From positions 1-39,799 of IMG/VR virus record IMGVR_UViG_3300022744_000058: DNA of 39,799 bases; one strand, given 5' to 3'. Below the pieces are notes generated by a model, which worked only from the letters and a program-made list of their open reading frames with translations, was not told where the DNA came from and ran no database searches. A program made the translations under genes and the position numbers. Position 1 is the stretch's first letter. Each line of letters starts with the position of its first letter. Positions 22,303-31,161 of this stretch are shown piece after piece. Source of the DNA: a virus.

Positions 22303-23201
22303 TAGATAAGCCCCTCAATTTCTAGTGTGCATACTGATAACTTCGCATATTGAATAGTCATAGCAAAGTCCTTAAAGAATCCGTAGATGTATGTAGATCC
22401 GTAGGAAGAATCTGCAACATACAATGCAGGCCTTGCCCGGTATTGAGATAGAATAGAGTAAACTTCATCAACATTTGCAGACTCTACCCATGTAGTGAAT
22501 CTTCCTGCTTTGTTATATGCCCTCTCCAGTATTCGATAGTTACCGAAGTCATCGCGCTTCTTAACGCTATAATCCTGAATTCCTACAGATGCGCCCAGTT
22601 CTGTTCTTCCGATCCCCATTCCCTGACCGCATATCAGAGCACCACAAGCAACCGTTTCACCAGTGCCATTTACCTGCACATCTATACGTGTTCCTGCATA
22701 TTCCGGCATGTCTTCAAATACAATGTCTTTACGTCTATATACTGGAGCAAAGAAGTATTTATACCAGTCCGTAATGCCAGCGAATGATTTTGCAGATATC
22801 GTCTTGTCATAGACAATACCGTTCGCACCATCAGTCATTGCCACTCGTATTGACTGACAGGAAACATTTAATGCAGCTGCCATATTTACGCGACCAGGTA
22901 TAAGAAGTGACACGCTTATCTGATCTGCATTGGTTGTTTGAGTAGTTACTGAATCATCAAACATTTTCCAGCGATTTGTGGCGCTTACATCAATCCACCA
23001 TGTAGTAGATGTAGCAGGGTCATGGTTAAGATTGGTATTTTGCAAAGACTCATAGATACGATGTACATTAGATCCAACAACTATCACCCTTGCGCCAAGT
23101 GCATACGTTGTCGTAACCGAGTAAAGCGGGTAATCATCTTCTGCAATATTGCTATCCAGCAGAACAGAATCGGTAACAGCGTTAGGGATGACTATCTTCA
23201 T
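22302..23201 (-). CDS. Distal tail protein candidate
   Basis: A 299-residue, strand-rich protein. Residues 20-75 hold a chitin-binding-like aromatic segment (YSVTTTYALGARVIVVGSNV, then ATSTTWWIDV). The C-terminal part (FTTWVESANVDEVYSILSQY and YGFFKDFAMTIQY) resembles tail-tip adaptor proteins encoded just after the tape measure. It overlaps both neighbours by one to four bases. It would link tube and fibre; family is not certain. Confidence 0.6.
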   Translation of the reverse strand: MKIVIPNAVTDSVLLDSNIAEDDYPLYSVTTTYALGARVIVVGSNVHRIYESLQNTNLNHDPATSTTWWIDVSATNRWKMFDDSVTTQTTNADQISVSLLIPGRVNMAAALNVSCQSIRVAMTDGANGIVYDKTISAKSFAGITDWYKYFFAPVYRRKDIVFEDMPEYAGTRIDVQVNGTGETVACGALICGQGMGIGRTELGASVGIQDYSVKKRDDFGNYRILERAYNKAGRFTTWVESANVDEVYSILSQYRARPALYVADSSYGSTYIYGFFKDFAMTIQYAKLSVCTLEIEGLI

Positions 23202-26200
23202 ATAACCCTTGTTGCCGGCAGTCCGTCACCATCCCATCTACGTTGTATCCTTGCCGATTCACCTGTATTTTGTGCAATGGCAATATTTGCTGCCTGCATT
23301 TCAGCGCGTAGCTGTCTGACTTCTTCGATAAGCACGACATTGCTGTCTGTTGCTGTAGATGCAGACTGACCTATACCTGGGATACTTACCGTTGCAGTAT
23401 TTGATAACGATCCTTGATCCGGCATAAATATCGGAGCCTCTGCACCGATACCTTGATTCGCAGCCAGTCTGATATATCTTGTGTAATCCACAACATTCTG
23501 GAAGGAATCAGTTCCAAGTAGCTGGAACTCTTTCCGCAAACGTTCTGCCGAATCAGCAATCTGCGAGAATGCAGGAGACAATTGCAGAAGTGATGCGAAC
23601 ATTTCCTGCCCGGACTGCGTACTCAAGTCCTGCGACTCGACCAGCTTGCGGTATGCTTCTTTTGTTTGCGGAAGCGTGTCTATGCCAAGCTTCTGTAACT
23701 CTTTAGATAGCAGTCTTACACCGCTATCCATACGTTCAGAATCAGAGTAGAACGACTGGTAAAATGCGCCCAGCGATTGCGATGCAGTATCTACACCGCC
23801 AAGCAACTGAATCAGGCTATCCCGCAATCCAAGAGACTGTGATCCGATCTTGCCGAATGTCTGTCCGGTCATGTCCAGAAGCTGGTTTGTTACTGCCACC
23901 TCCTTCTGCATGCGGATAGCAGTGTCAGTCAGCTTTTCATTTTCCTGCTGTACCGCAACCAGTTGCGGAATCATGAAAACGCCCATCGACTGACCAACAT
24001 CAGCAAACAGTTGCTTCTGTTCTTCTGCCGTTGTGTAAGTGCGATGTACTGCGAATGACCAGCCAGCCAATGATTTCTTTGATTCATCAAGAGAAGAAAT
24101 CAGCGAATCAAATATCTTTCTGGTAGGCGCTACTACACCATCCAATGCCGCCTCTACAGATGCCTCTAACGCACTGATCTGATATCCTTTTTTCTTTGCT
24201 CCAGAAAAGAACCCGACTTTTCTAGACCAAGGCGTTTGCATGACTCCATCAAACCCGCTTTCGCTAAAACTGCCTTTTAATTCTGGAGTGCCAAATTTCT
24301 TTGGGCCTTTCCCGAACAGAGCAGCAGCAATACCAAAGATTGGCATGACAGTTGTCAGAAGACTATTGCCCTTTATACCAAATAGCTTTTTGTCCCCAGC
24401 CAGAGAACGCGCAATCGATCCAGCAGCAATGATAGCTCCAGCAACCGGTACAGCCGCACTAAGACCAGCCATCATGCCACCACCACCGCCAGTCATAGAT
24501 GCAAACAGCGAACCGCCACCAGCACTGGAACCAGCACCGAACATACTTGCAAGCATTCCGCCACCAGACGGAGCGGCTGCGGCAGAACCTGAACCAAACA
24601 TGGAGAAGATAGAACCAAGTCCGCCGAGCAATGACTTTCCGCCAGCACCGCCAGATATTCCGCTCAATGCTTCTGTAATTGGACGAACTATGCTTTCTTC
24701 AATCACTGGCCGAAGCAATAGCGTCTTGAACATATTCTTGATCGTGTCGATCAGGTTCTGTCCGAGTGACTTACCAGACTCAAATCCTCTCAGAAGTGCA
24801 TCTGTCAGAGACCTGCTGATATCCCGTGCTGTATTTTCCCAGTACCGCGCTGTTTCTTCAGCAGCGCGTCTGGCAGCCTCCGCAATGGATTCCTGTTCCT
24901 TCTGTAGCGCCTTGGCAGCTTCTTCATTTCTCTTGAATTCTTCTGTTGCATCAGCCCATGCCTTTGCATTCTCCATGATCAACATGCGCTGTGATTCCAA
25001 TGGAGCATTACCAGCTTCTCTGGCTGCATTCAGCATCCGAACCTGTACAGTTGTCAGTCCTATTTCTTCCGTGTCTTGTCGTATAGACTCGGCATACCTA
25101 ATTGCGCTTTCAGACAGACGAATGAATATCTTTTCCTGTTCCTGTAATTTCTTGGCTTGTTCATCTAAAGCAGCATTAGTTTTTTTCTTCTCGAATCCGG
25201 TAACGTAATCGGCTTGCGGTTTGTTATTCAGAGCAGTAACAGATTTCATTGCTTCATCATTTGACATGACAATCTGTTTGACAAATGCTTCATAGTCTTT
25301 CTGTGCCTGACCTATGTTGACCGTCATGGAACGTCCAATCAGACCAATATCAGAAAAGTTGCCTTTCAGGATTGCTTGCAAAGACTGTCCGGCAGCACCA
25401 ATAACATTTCCAAGCGTCTTGAATACCATAGATACAACACCGCCACCTATCGCCAGCCCTTCCAGAGCTTTCGATAGAACAACAGCAACATTGGTAAAAA
25501 ATGATGAGGAACTGGACGAACCAGTCATTGCGCTGGTAATCTTGATGAGTGTTGGTAGCAACCCCTGAATCATTTCAGACCATGCGCCAGTTACTTGCAG
25601 CTTGAGCAACCCCATGTTGTCGGAAAAGGCCGTTGCACGTAACGCTGACTCTTTGGATGTTGCCGAAACCCGATCAAAGTTATCTGCCATGTCATTCAGT
25701 ACGGGCAGCAACTCTGCACCACTCTTTCCAAAAAGGTCTGTAGCCAAAGCAGTCTTGCCAGCGCCATCGGAATAACCTTGCAGATTCTTGGCAATGTCTT
25801 TTAATACTTCTGAAGGGTCACGCAATGCGCCAGTCAAATCATCTCTTGCAGATACCTTCAGAAAATCCAGCGCCTTATTGGTTTTGTTTGTTTCGCTATC
25901 TACCGAAGCCATTCCCTTGGCCAGCTTATCCAGACCAGTTGAAACGGAATCAAAATCACCGCCGAATGCCGATGTGATCTTGCGTATCTTGGATAGATTC
26001 TCAATAGATGATCCCGTCTTTTGCGATGCATCATCCAGCTTGGTGAGGCCGTCGATAACGGTATTAAATGAATTCATGATGCCGTTAATACTAAACCCGA
26101 TACCTAACAAACCAAGGGCATTGGTTGCCAGCCTCGCTGACTTCTCGATGCTGGCAGTATGGCGCGTGACAATGCTTCCAGCCTGCTTCATATCGCGCTC

Positions 26201-26251
26201 TAGTCGCGCAACATTAGCAATCATGTCAATGGTCAGTGTGCCAATATTCAT
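23198..26251 (-). CDS. Tape measure protein
   Basis: A 1017-residue protein. It is mostly helical and coiled coil, with a glycine-rich hydrophobic centre (about residues 545-640, many GGG and membrane-like helices such as AAVPVAGAIIAAGSIA). The starting MNIGTLTIDMIANVARLERDM is typical of siphovirus tape measure proteins. Its length sets tail length; at about 1.5 angstrom per residue the tail would be around 150 nm. Position after the tail chaperones confirms the role. The C-terminal coiled coil probably interacts with the tail tip. Confidence 0.93.
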   Translation of the reverse strand: MNIGTLTIDMIANVARLERDMKQAGSIVTRHTASIEKSARLATNALGLLGIGFSINGIMNSFNTVIDGLTKLDDASQKTGSSIENLSKIRKITSAFGGDFDSVSTGLDKLAKGMASVDSETNKTNKALDFLKVSARDDLTGALRDPSEVLKDIAKNLQGYSDGAGKTALATDLFGKSGAELLPVLNDMADNFDRVSATSKESALRATAFSDNMGLLKLQVTGAWSEMIQGLLPTLIKITSAMTGSSSSSSFFTNVAVVLSKALEGLAIGGGVVSMVFKTLGNVIGAAGQSLQAILKGNFSDIGLIGRSMTVNIGQAQKDYEAFVKQIVMSNDEAMKSVTALNNKPQADYVTGFEKKKTNAALDEQAKKLQEQEKIFIRLSESAIRYAESIRQDTEEIGLTTVQVRMLNAAREAGNAPLESQRMLIMENAKAWADATEEFKRNEEAAKALQKEQESIAEAARRAAEETARYWENTARDISRSLTDALLRGFESGKSLGQNLIDTIKNMFKTLLLRPVIEESIVRPITEALSGISGGAGGKSLLGGLGSIFSMFGSGSAAAAPSGGGMLASMFGAGSSAGGGSLFASMTGGGGGMMAGLSAAVPVAGAIIAAGSIARSLAGDKKLFGIKGNSLLTTVMPIFGIAAALFGKGPKKFGTPELKGSFSESGFDGVMQTPWSRKVGFFSGAKKKGYQISALEASVEAALDGVVAPTRKIFDSLISSLDESKKSLAGWSFAVHRTYTTAEEQKQLFADVGQSMGVFMIPQLVAVQQENEKLTDTAIRMQKEVAVTNQLLDMTGQTFGKIGSQSLGLRDSLIQLLGGVDTASQSLGAFYQSFYSDSERMDSGVRLLSKELQKLGIDTLPQTKEAYRKLVESQDLSTQSGQEMFASLLQLSPAFSQIADSAERLRKEFQLLGTDSFQNVVDYTRYIRLAANQGIGAEAPIFMPDQGSLSNTATVSIPGIGQSASTATDSNVVLIEEVRQLRAEMQAANIAIAQNTGESARIQRRWDGDGLPATRVI

Positions 26252-26673
26252 TTCTTTTTTCTTGCGTTATAAGAATCTTGCAGAAGCTCTATGCCCATCT
26301 TGAAATGCTTGGAAATATCTTCATCCGTTATTTCATTTAGATAGTACGGAGCATCAATATCTTTCTCGGCTTCGCGTGACATGGTTGCGTATTCACTCGA
26401 CAACCTTCTGATCACACCCACTTCCCAAGGTGTCAGCACTACCTGTTTCAATCGTTGCCATGCTTCTATTTCACAGAACGATATGACCGTTGCGGCCATA
26501 CCGCCCATACCAACCACACCCATATCGAGAAGGTGATTGATCAAATCAAAACGATAATCAACAGAAGGAAGTGGCGGCTCTTCTTCTTCCGTTTGATATT
26601 TCACTATCCTTGGAAGATTCTGAACGCCACTCTCTGTACTCCATGAAGCATTTAGCCAGGCCAATTGCTTCAC
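26248..26673 (-). CDS. Tail assembly chaperone, downstream frame
   Basis: A 141-residue helical frame from GTG 26673. The same frame is open further upstream and overlaps the end of the preceding gene, so it is probably made mainly as the C-terminal part of a -1 frameshift fusion, like lambda gpGT. It has no Shine-Dalgarno of note. It precedes the tape measure gene, overlapping it by ATGA, as expected for the T part that binds the tape measure protein. Confidence 0.75.
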   Translation of the reverse strand: MKQLAWLNASWSTESGVQNLPRIVKYQTEEEEPPLPSVDYRFDLINHLLDMGVVGMGGMAATVISFCEIEAWQRLKQVVLTPWEVGVIRRLSSEYATMSREAEKDIDAPYYLNEITDEDISKHFKMGIELLQDSYNARKKK

Positions 26674-26693
26674 ATACAGAACTAATCTATTGA

Positions 26694-27086
26694 TTATTTC
26701 GTCGTAAAATTTGCCCAGTCACCCGCTTCCTTCATTACCTGACCAGCGATAAAACCAATGGATGCATCAAGATAACAAGCCAGAAACAGTTCCTTTCCTT
26801 CTTTCGAGTTGTCATACTCAAAGTTATTGAATGACTTGGTAATCGAAGCAAGAAATTCAGCATCGTCAAAGAATAATGTAGAATCTTTCTTGTTAGCCTT
26901 GCGCTTGAAAGACTCCATAATCTTTGCATTCCGTTCTGCCTGTGCAGCAGCAAACTTTTTGGTTCCAGGACCGTATACAGTAATGGTCATTGGCTTACCA
27001 TCATCGGTATACATCGGTTCCCCTTCGCTGTTTTCGATGTGAATGTCAGCGGTGTCTGCCACTGCAAGCTGCTTGATGTTGAACAT
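26694..27086 (-). CDS. Tail assembly chaperone, upstream frame
   Basis: A 130-residue protein (gpG-like position and size). It opens MFNIKQLAVADTADIHI, contains a charged helix AAQAERNAKIMESFKRKANK and ends DWANFTTK. It lies between the major tail protein and tape measure genes. A slippery heptamer nine codons' worth of sequence before its end would shift some ribosomes into the next frame. GAGG lies 9 nt before its ATG. Confidence 0.8.
   Translation of the reverse strand: MFNIKQLAVADTADIHIENSEGEPMYTDDGKPMTITVYGPGTKKFAAAQAERNAKIMESFKRKANKKDSTLFFDDAEFLASITKSFNNFEYDNSKEGKELFLACYLDASIGFIAGQVMKEAGDWANFTTK
26706..26712 (-). promoter_or_regulatory. Programmed -1 frameshift site AAATTTT
   Basis: In the frame of the upstream chaperone the codons read GCA AAT TTT ACG, so A-AAT-TTT fits the X-XXY-YYZ slippery rule (26712 to 26706). 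After a -1 slip translation continues ...NF-YDEIINRLVLYVKQLAW and joins the downstream frame without a stop. The zero-frame stop is 10 bases further on at 26696-26694. Confidence 0.7.
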
Positions 27087-27108
27087 GTGGTTTTATCCTC
27101 AATAAGAA

Positions 27109-27564
27109 TTAGATATAGACGAACAGGTTTGTTCCGGATGCTGGAGCAGTTACAAGTAACTTTGTTTTCAGCATCACAAAGTTATTGGCATTAGAGCGAT
27201 CAATCCGGTAGTCAGAAACCTGCGCCACAAAATGGGTCTTGGTTCCGTCCTGATCGGTAACCTTGAACGAATAATTGTTATCTGATGTGGATGCAGTTTT
27301 CAAAAGAGCCTGACCTGCATCAGCACTATCAAATGCGAACTCTGCGCCGATATCACCACCATCCCATGCACCTTTTCGCTTGATACGCATACGGGAATCC
27401 ATCAAATCCAGCGTCACAACTTCATTAGTGATACCGAATTCAGGGAGACTGGATAGCTTTCCCACATTGGTATAAGTAAGCGCTGTGTATCCTGCTGCGT
27501 CATACGTTGCTGGTAGCGATGCAGACATACTGATTGTTGCACCGGCTGCTGTTTGAATTGCCAT
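27109..27564 (-). CDS. Major tail protein (tube)
   Basis: A 151-residue protein starting MAIQTAAGATISMSASLPATY, with strand-rich segments (VVTLDLMDSRMRIKRKGAWD; HFVAQVSDYRIDRSNANNFV) that match siphovirus tail-tube subunits of the lambda gpV/TP901 type. ATG 27564 has GGAGGG 7 nt upstream; the longer frame would run through two terminator hairpins. It precedes the tail chaperones and should be one of the most abundant virion proteins. Confidence 0.85.
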   Translation of the reverse strand: MAIQTAAGATISMSASLPATYDAAGYTALTYTNVGKLSSLPEFGITNEVVTLDLMDSRMRIKRKGAWDGGDIGAEFAFDSADAGQALLKTASTSDNNYSFKVTDQDGTKTHFVAQVSDYRIDRSNANNFVMLKTKLLVTAPASGTNLFVYI

Positions 27565-27582
27565 TTTGCTGCCCTCCAAATG

Positions 27583-27604
27583 AAAAAACCCGCCGAAGCG
27601 GGTT
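27583..27604 (-). terminator. Second of two tandem intrinsic terminators
   Basis: Minus strand AACCCGC-TTCG-GCGGGTT stem with a UUCG tetraloop (27604 to 27587) followed by a T-run (27588 to 27583). It lies 19 bp before the major tail protein ATG. Confidence 0.9.
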
Positions 27605-27619
27605 CTGATTGCACAAATG

Positions 27620-27640
27620 AAAAAACCCGCCGAAGCGGGT
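27620..27640 (-). terminator. First of two tandem intrinsic terminators
   Basis: Minus strand ACCCGC-TTCG-GCGGGT (27640 to 27625) followed by a T-run. It is an exact copy of the terminator 37 bp further on: the two share a 26-bp direct repeat (27578-27603 and 27615-27640). Confidence 0.9.
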
Positions 27641-27665
27641 CTCATTCATTACGTTTTAAATAGTT

Positions 27666-29429
27666 TTACTCTGATCCTGCGATAATCAACGTGTAGTTGC
27701 TGGTTGATGCTCCTGCATTGGCTATTTTCAAAATATCAGCAGTTCCTGCTACAACGTCATATCCTGCTTCTGAAGATGCCCGGAAGAATCCTCCAGGCTT
27801 AACTTTTACAATGTCATTACTATTTCCGAACAATGAAGACACTGCATTTGCAGCTGCGCCACCTACATTCAGATCATTCGTTGTTTCAGACACTACGATC
27901 AACTCATATATCTTTGACAGATAAATGACTTCTCCAAATGCATTTGTCAGAGATCCATTCAGAGCAATATCCTCTGATGCCGACGCAGAAAGACTTCTCT
28001 TAGATGCGAATATATGTGTTGCCTGACCAGTTCTCTTTCCTACCGTGTAACTGTCCATATTCTGGTAGTACACAGGGTAATTTACTGGCATTGAATTAAC
28101 CGTATCCGTCAGCACTCCAGATATTTCAGATTTAACAGTTGCTGTCAGCTTGGTTGCATAGTCATCAACAGCACCGATATTCGGATTAGTGAACAGCTTC
28201 TTTCCGTAGTAGTCTAATCCTGAATACGTTGCACCAGTTCTACGGTACTGCGCTGATCTTGGTCTATACAACGAATCCAGATCAGGATCAACATAGATTG
28301 CACCCTGCTCTACTGCACAACCGCCACCAATACATCCTTGGTTAGTTGAACATCCGAAATACCCATTATTTGATCTGATTGCGGCAGAAGTGACAGACGC
28401 AGCAGTCAGGCAATTGATAAAGATGTTATTTTGAATCTTGGTTGTCGCATCAACAGCAGAGATAAACAAACCAGCACCGGTACAGTTCAGAAATGTGTTG
28501 TTGCAAACATTCGTTCCGGTTCTGGTTGTGTTATCAGTAGAGATTCCAACATATGCACTATCTATAATGTTCCCGTAGATCAGAACATTATTAGTAGCAG
28601 ACGTGATGCAATTCGGAGCACCAAACAATTTATTTCGCCTGATGATTGTGCCTGGTTGATCAATAAAGATACATGCTGTTCCTCCGGTAGAGATCACTTG
28701 ATAGATAACTGTATTACCTTCAATAATCCCGCCACTACCAGAGCCTGCGCTGGAGACAATAATTCCCTGCTTCTCATTGGTATTGGCATGATCTATATAA
28801 TTGTTGGCAATGTAGAATGCTCCTGCTGTAGCGCCAACGCCATTAATCTGTATACCGTCACCCGTTAATCTGGCTACGTTAGTGCCAATTCTAGTGAAAC
28901 GACAGTTTGTTATTCTGGCATTAACGCCTTCTACCCATATCCCGTCATCAGGAACATTATCTACAATACAATTATCTATTTCTGCATCAGAACTCTGCGC
29001 CCATATCCCGTCGCAATCACCTGTAGCATTGTCTCCGATGTCATGTATATAGCAGTTTGTGATCCTGACATTAGCAACAGTTCCGCCTGCATAGATACCA
29101 AAGTTGGTAACTCCGGGTTGAGATGCCCCATAACATTCAAAGTTATCAATCGTTACATAATTGATATTTGTAAAAACACGAATAGACCATCTTTGCCCAA
29201 CTGCATTAATCTTTGGCTTGTCACCTGTACCGTATGATCCTAGCTTTACCCGCACCGCACTGGATGTGCCACCAACATTAACTGTGATTGATCCGTTAAA
29301 TGTCGTGCCACACTTTTGCAGATAATCATTGCCAGCAGCAAATACTACAGAAGCCCATGTGTTATATGGTGTAGCGAGTGATCCATCACCATTCGTTACC
29401 TGTGACGGATCAATATATATGGTCGCCAT
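27666..29429 (-). CDS. Beta-helix protein with duplicated neck-domain C-terminus
   Basis: A 587-residue virion protein candidate. Residues about 1-30 (YIDPSQVTNGDGSLATPYNTW) and 75-370 form a right-handed parallel beta-helix, with many ITNCYI/ISGN-like rungs (IDNFECYG, ITNCRFTRIG, IANNYIDHA, IIRRNKLFG, IYGNIIDSA), as in pectate lyase-like tailspikes. Residues about 425-587 repeat the whole sequence pattern of the 167-residue protein encoded just upstream. It starts 2 nt after that gene. Place between head-tail connectors and tail tube suggests a neck or head appendage that binds or cleaves surface glycan. Confidence 0.75.
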   Translation of the reverse strand: MATIYIDPSQVTNGDGSLATPYNTWASVVFAAGNDYLQKCGTTFNGSITVNVGGTSSAVRVKLGSYGTGDKPKINAVGQRWSIRVFTNINYVTIDNFECYGASQPGVTNFGIYAGGTVANVRITNCYIHDIGDNATGDCDGIWAQSSDAEIDNCIVDNVPDDGIWVEGVNARITNCRFTRIGTNVARLTGDGIQINGVGATAGAFYIANNYIDHANTNEKQGIIVSSAGSGSGGIIEGNTVIYQVISTGGTACIFIDQPGTIIRRNKLFGAPNCITSATNNVLIYGNIIDSAYVGISTDNTTRTGTNVCNNTFLNCTGAGLFISAVDATTKIQNNIFINCLTAASVTSAAIRSNNGYFGCSTNQGCIGGGCAVEQGAIYVDPDLDSLYRPRSAQYRRTGATYSGLDYYGKKLFTNPNIGAVDDYATKLTATVKSEISGVLTDTVNSMPVNYPVYYQNMDSYTVGKRTGQATHIFASKRSLSASASEDIALNGSLTNAFGEVIYLSKIYELIVVSETTNDLNVGGAAANAVSSLFGNSNDIVKVKPGGFFRASSEAGYDVVAGTADILKIANAGASTSNYTLIIAGSE

Positions 29430-29430
29430 C

Positions 29431-29934
29431 TTATTCCACGCCGATCACAACAATCGTATATGTGACAGCAGTACCAGCACCACTATTAGCAACCTTAAGC
29501 AAATCTGCTGTAGTAGCTGTGATTGCATATCCAGCATCTGGTGCAGTAAGAGTAATACTACCTCCCGGCTTTACTCTCAATACATCAGATACATCACCGA
29601 AGAATGATCCAGCTTGAGCAGATGCAGCGCCACCAACCAGAACATCGTTAGTATTGCTCGCAGCAGCAGATACCATCAGTACCTTAACTTTTGTAAAAGC
29701 GGTCGTAGTATTGAATGCATTCCCCATGCTGCCACTCAAATCAAGATTCTCTGATGCCGATGCAGTCAGTGTTCTGGTAGCAGTAATGCCCTGATTCGCC
29801 TGATACGATCCGGTTCCAGAAGTAAGAACACTTTGATTTATATATGATATTGGATAACTTGCCTGACCGATACTTTGCGTACTTGTCAGTTCGCCCTGAA
29901 TGGATACAGCTACTGACCCGGTGAAATTCGCCAT
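29431..29934 (-). CDS. Neck-region structural protein, paralog of the next gene's C-terminus
   Basis: A 167-residue, A/S/T/G-rich, strand-forming protein. It shares with residues 425-587 of the next protein the segments LTASASENLDLSGSMGNAF, NDVLVGGAAS, VLRVKPGG, DAGYAI and TTADLLKVANSGAGT. It probably is a structural subunit on neck or head, to which the beta-helix protein was related by duplication and fusion. AGAGGTAGG precedes its ATG. Confidence 0.6.
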   Translation of the reverse strand: MANFTGSVAVSIQGELTSTQSIGQASYPISYINQSVLTSGTGSYQANQGITATRTLTASASENLDLSGSMGNAFNTTTAFTKVKVLMVSAAASNTNDVLVGGAASAQAGSFFGDVSDVLRVKPGGSITLTAPDAGYAITATTADLLKVANSGAGTAVTYTIVVIGVE

Positions 29935-29943
29935 GTCCTACCT

Positions 29944-30345
29944 CTACTCAATATAGGTGATTCGATAATCCTGATTACTGCTCCATAGCCCTGTGTCAGC
30001 ATCGCGTACCGCTACCGGAGAAGATGGTTCACGGGTGATGATCACTACAAACTTTCCTGCTATGGTTTGCTGATGCACAAACTCAAATACACTTTTAATC
30101 GCATCGTGTATCTGGTCTACTTCGCCAAGCGTCTTTGCTACCGGGTTGAACTGAACCCGGATATCTATAGGTTCTGTACTTGTATAGTTCATGAACGGTA
30201 TAGGAACTGAACTAATGAAGTCATATACCAGTGCAGGCATTGCACAACCTTGTGGCAACTGTGCTTGCGCCTTGCGAGTTCCGATCAATGCTGTAATTGC
30301 CGGATACTCAAGCAGAGTCTTTACAATCAGGTTGTGTGCGCTCAT
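29944..30345 (-). CDS. Tail terminator / DUF3168-like protein
   Basis: A 133-residue protein. The start MSAHNLIVKTLLEYPAITAL, the proline-led PALVYDFISSVP and the strand segment TEPIDIRVQFNPVAKT are typical of DUF3168-type tail-completion proteins, which cap the tail tube at the connector. It overlaps the upstream gene by ATGA and comes after the gp10-like protein as in HK97-like phages. Confidence 0.75.
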   Translation of the reverse strand: MSAHNLIVKTLLEYPAITALIGTRKAQAQLPQGCAMPALVYDFISSVPIPFMNYTSTEPIDIRVQFNPVAKTLGEVDQIHDAIKSVFEFVHQQTIAGKFVVIITREPSSPVAVRDADTGLWSSNQDYRITYIE

Positions 30346-30815
30346 TTCTTCAGCAATTCTTTATTGACTCTCTTTCTGGCATAAGCAGCCATTTCTCTCA
30401 ATGCAAGATGCCTTCCAGCATCCAATGCTGGACGCATGAATGGCTTCATTCTTGCTCCCGGATGCATAACTGTTTTTGCAAATATTCCTTGCAGAAATTC
30501 CAGCACACTCTCTGGCTTTGCGTTAATTACATGCGGCTGTGTTCCGAACTCAACAAGATGAGCGTGCTTGGCCCCCTTTCCACCAGCCTTGAGTGTTACC
30601 TTTAACTCTGACCCTCTCTTGCGTGAGGATATGCGTATGCTCTTTAGCAGCTTTCCTGTTTTAACAGGAACACGCGTCTTGGCTTCTGTTTCAATCACTT
30701 TCACACCAGCCCGCAATGCACCACGCATCACATTGGCTTCTATGTTTGCAGGTAGCCTATTGAGTAGCTTCTGGATTTCATCTAATCCAGTTATTGTTAC
30801 TTCGTTATTGCCCAT
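30342..30815 (-). CDS. HK97 gp10-like head-tail connector protein
   Basis: A 157-residue protein with the HK97-gp10 layout: EVTITGLDEIQKLLNRLP at the start, a helix with ALRAGVKVIETEAKTRVPVKTG (about 36-57), KLLKSIRIS, the central VEFGTQPHVI and the late PGARMKPFMRPAL. Such proteins bridge the head connector to the tail terminator. ATG 30815 with AAGG upstream is chosen over two earlier in-frame ATGs. Confidence 0.85.
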   Translation of the reverse strand: MGNNEVTITGLDEIQKLLNRLPANIEANVMRGALRAGVKVIETEAKTRVPVKTGKLLKSIRISSRKRGSELKVTLKAGGKGAKHAHLVEFGTQPHVINAKPESVLEFLQGIFAKTVMHPGARMKPFMRPALDAGRHLALREMAAYARKRVNKELLKK

Positions 30816-31161
30816 CTTGCGTACCTTCATTCGCAAGCATTTCAATCATGATGTTTCGCTCATCAATATTCATGACGCTGACAATATTCATGATCCTGCT
30901 TCCAGTCGTGATACGCCATCCTGCCATAACTTGAGTATTCAAGAATTCATTCCTGTATCGCATGGTGACTTTATGAGTGACGATCATGCTTTGAGCATTC
31001 GATCTCACGAACTCTGAAGCGCTCATTGGTTGTACTTGTGCAGGTTCGTCTGCCAGAACAGTTACCCATCCTGCAGACTCTTGGCCGTAATCATCAAGCG
31101 TTACAACCTTCTTCTGGATGGTTACTCTCTGCCGTAGATTACCTGCCCTTACTGGTTTCAT
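30805..31161 (-). CDS. Head-tail adaptor (SPP1 gp16/HK97 gp7-like)
   Basis: A 118-residue protein with the Phage_H_T_join pattern: AGNLRQRVTIQKKVVTLDDY at residues 5-24, WVTVLADEPAQVQPMS, VTHKVTMRYRNEF and a short strand-rich end GSRIMNIVSVMNIDERNIMI. It acts as a head-completion stopper ring under the connector. Overlaps both neighbours. Confidence 0.85.
   Translation of the reverse strand: MKPVRAGNLRQRVTIQKKVVTLDDYGQESAGWVTVLADEPAQVQPMSASEFVRSNAQSMIVTHKVTMRYRNEFLNTQVMAGWRITTGSRIMNIVSVMNIDERNIMIEMLANEGTQDGQ

Noticed and set aside
24240-25208. Long plus-strand frame of 322 codons opposite the tape measure gene
   Set aside because: Proline/serine/alanine-rich antisense shadow of the tape measure gene; no start signal.
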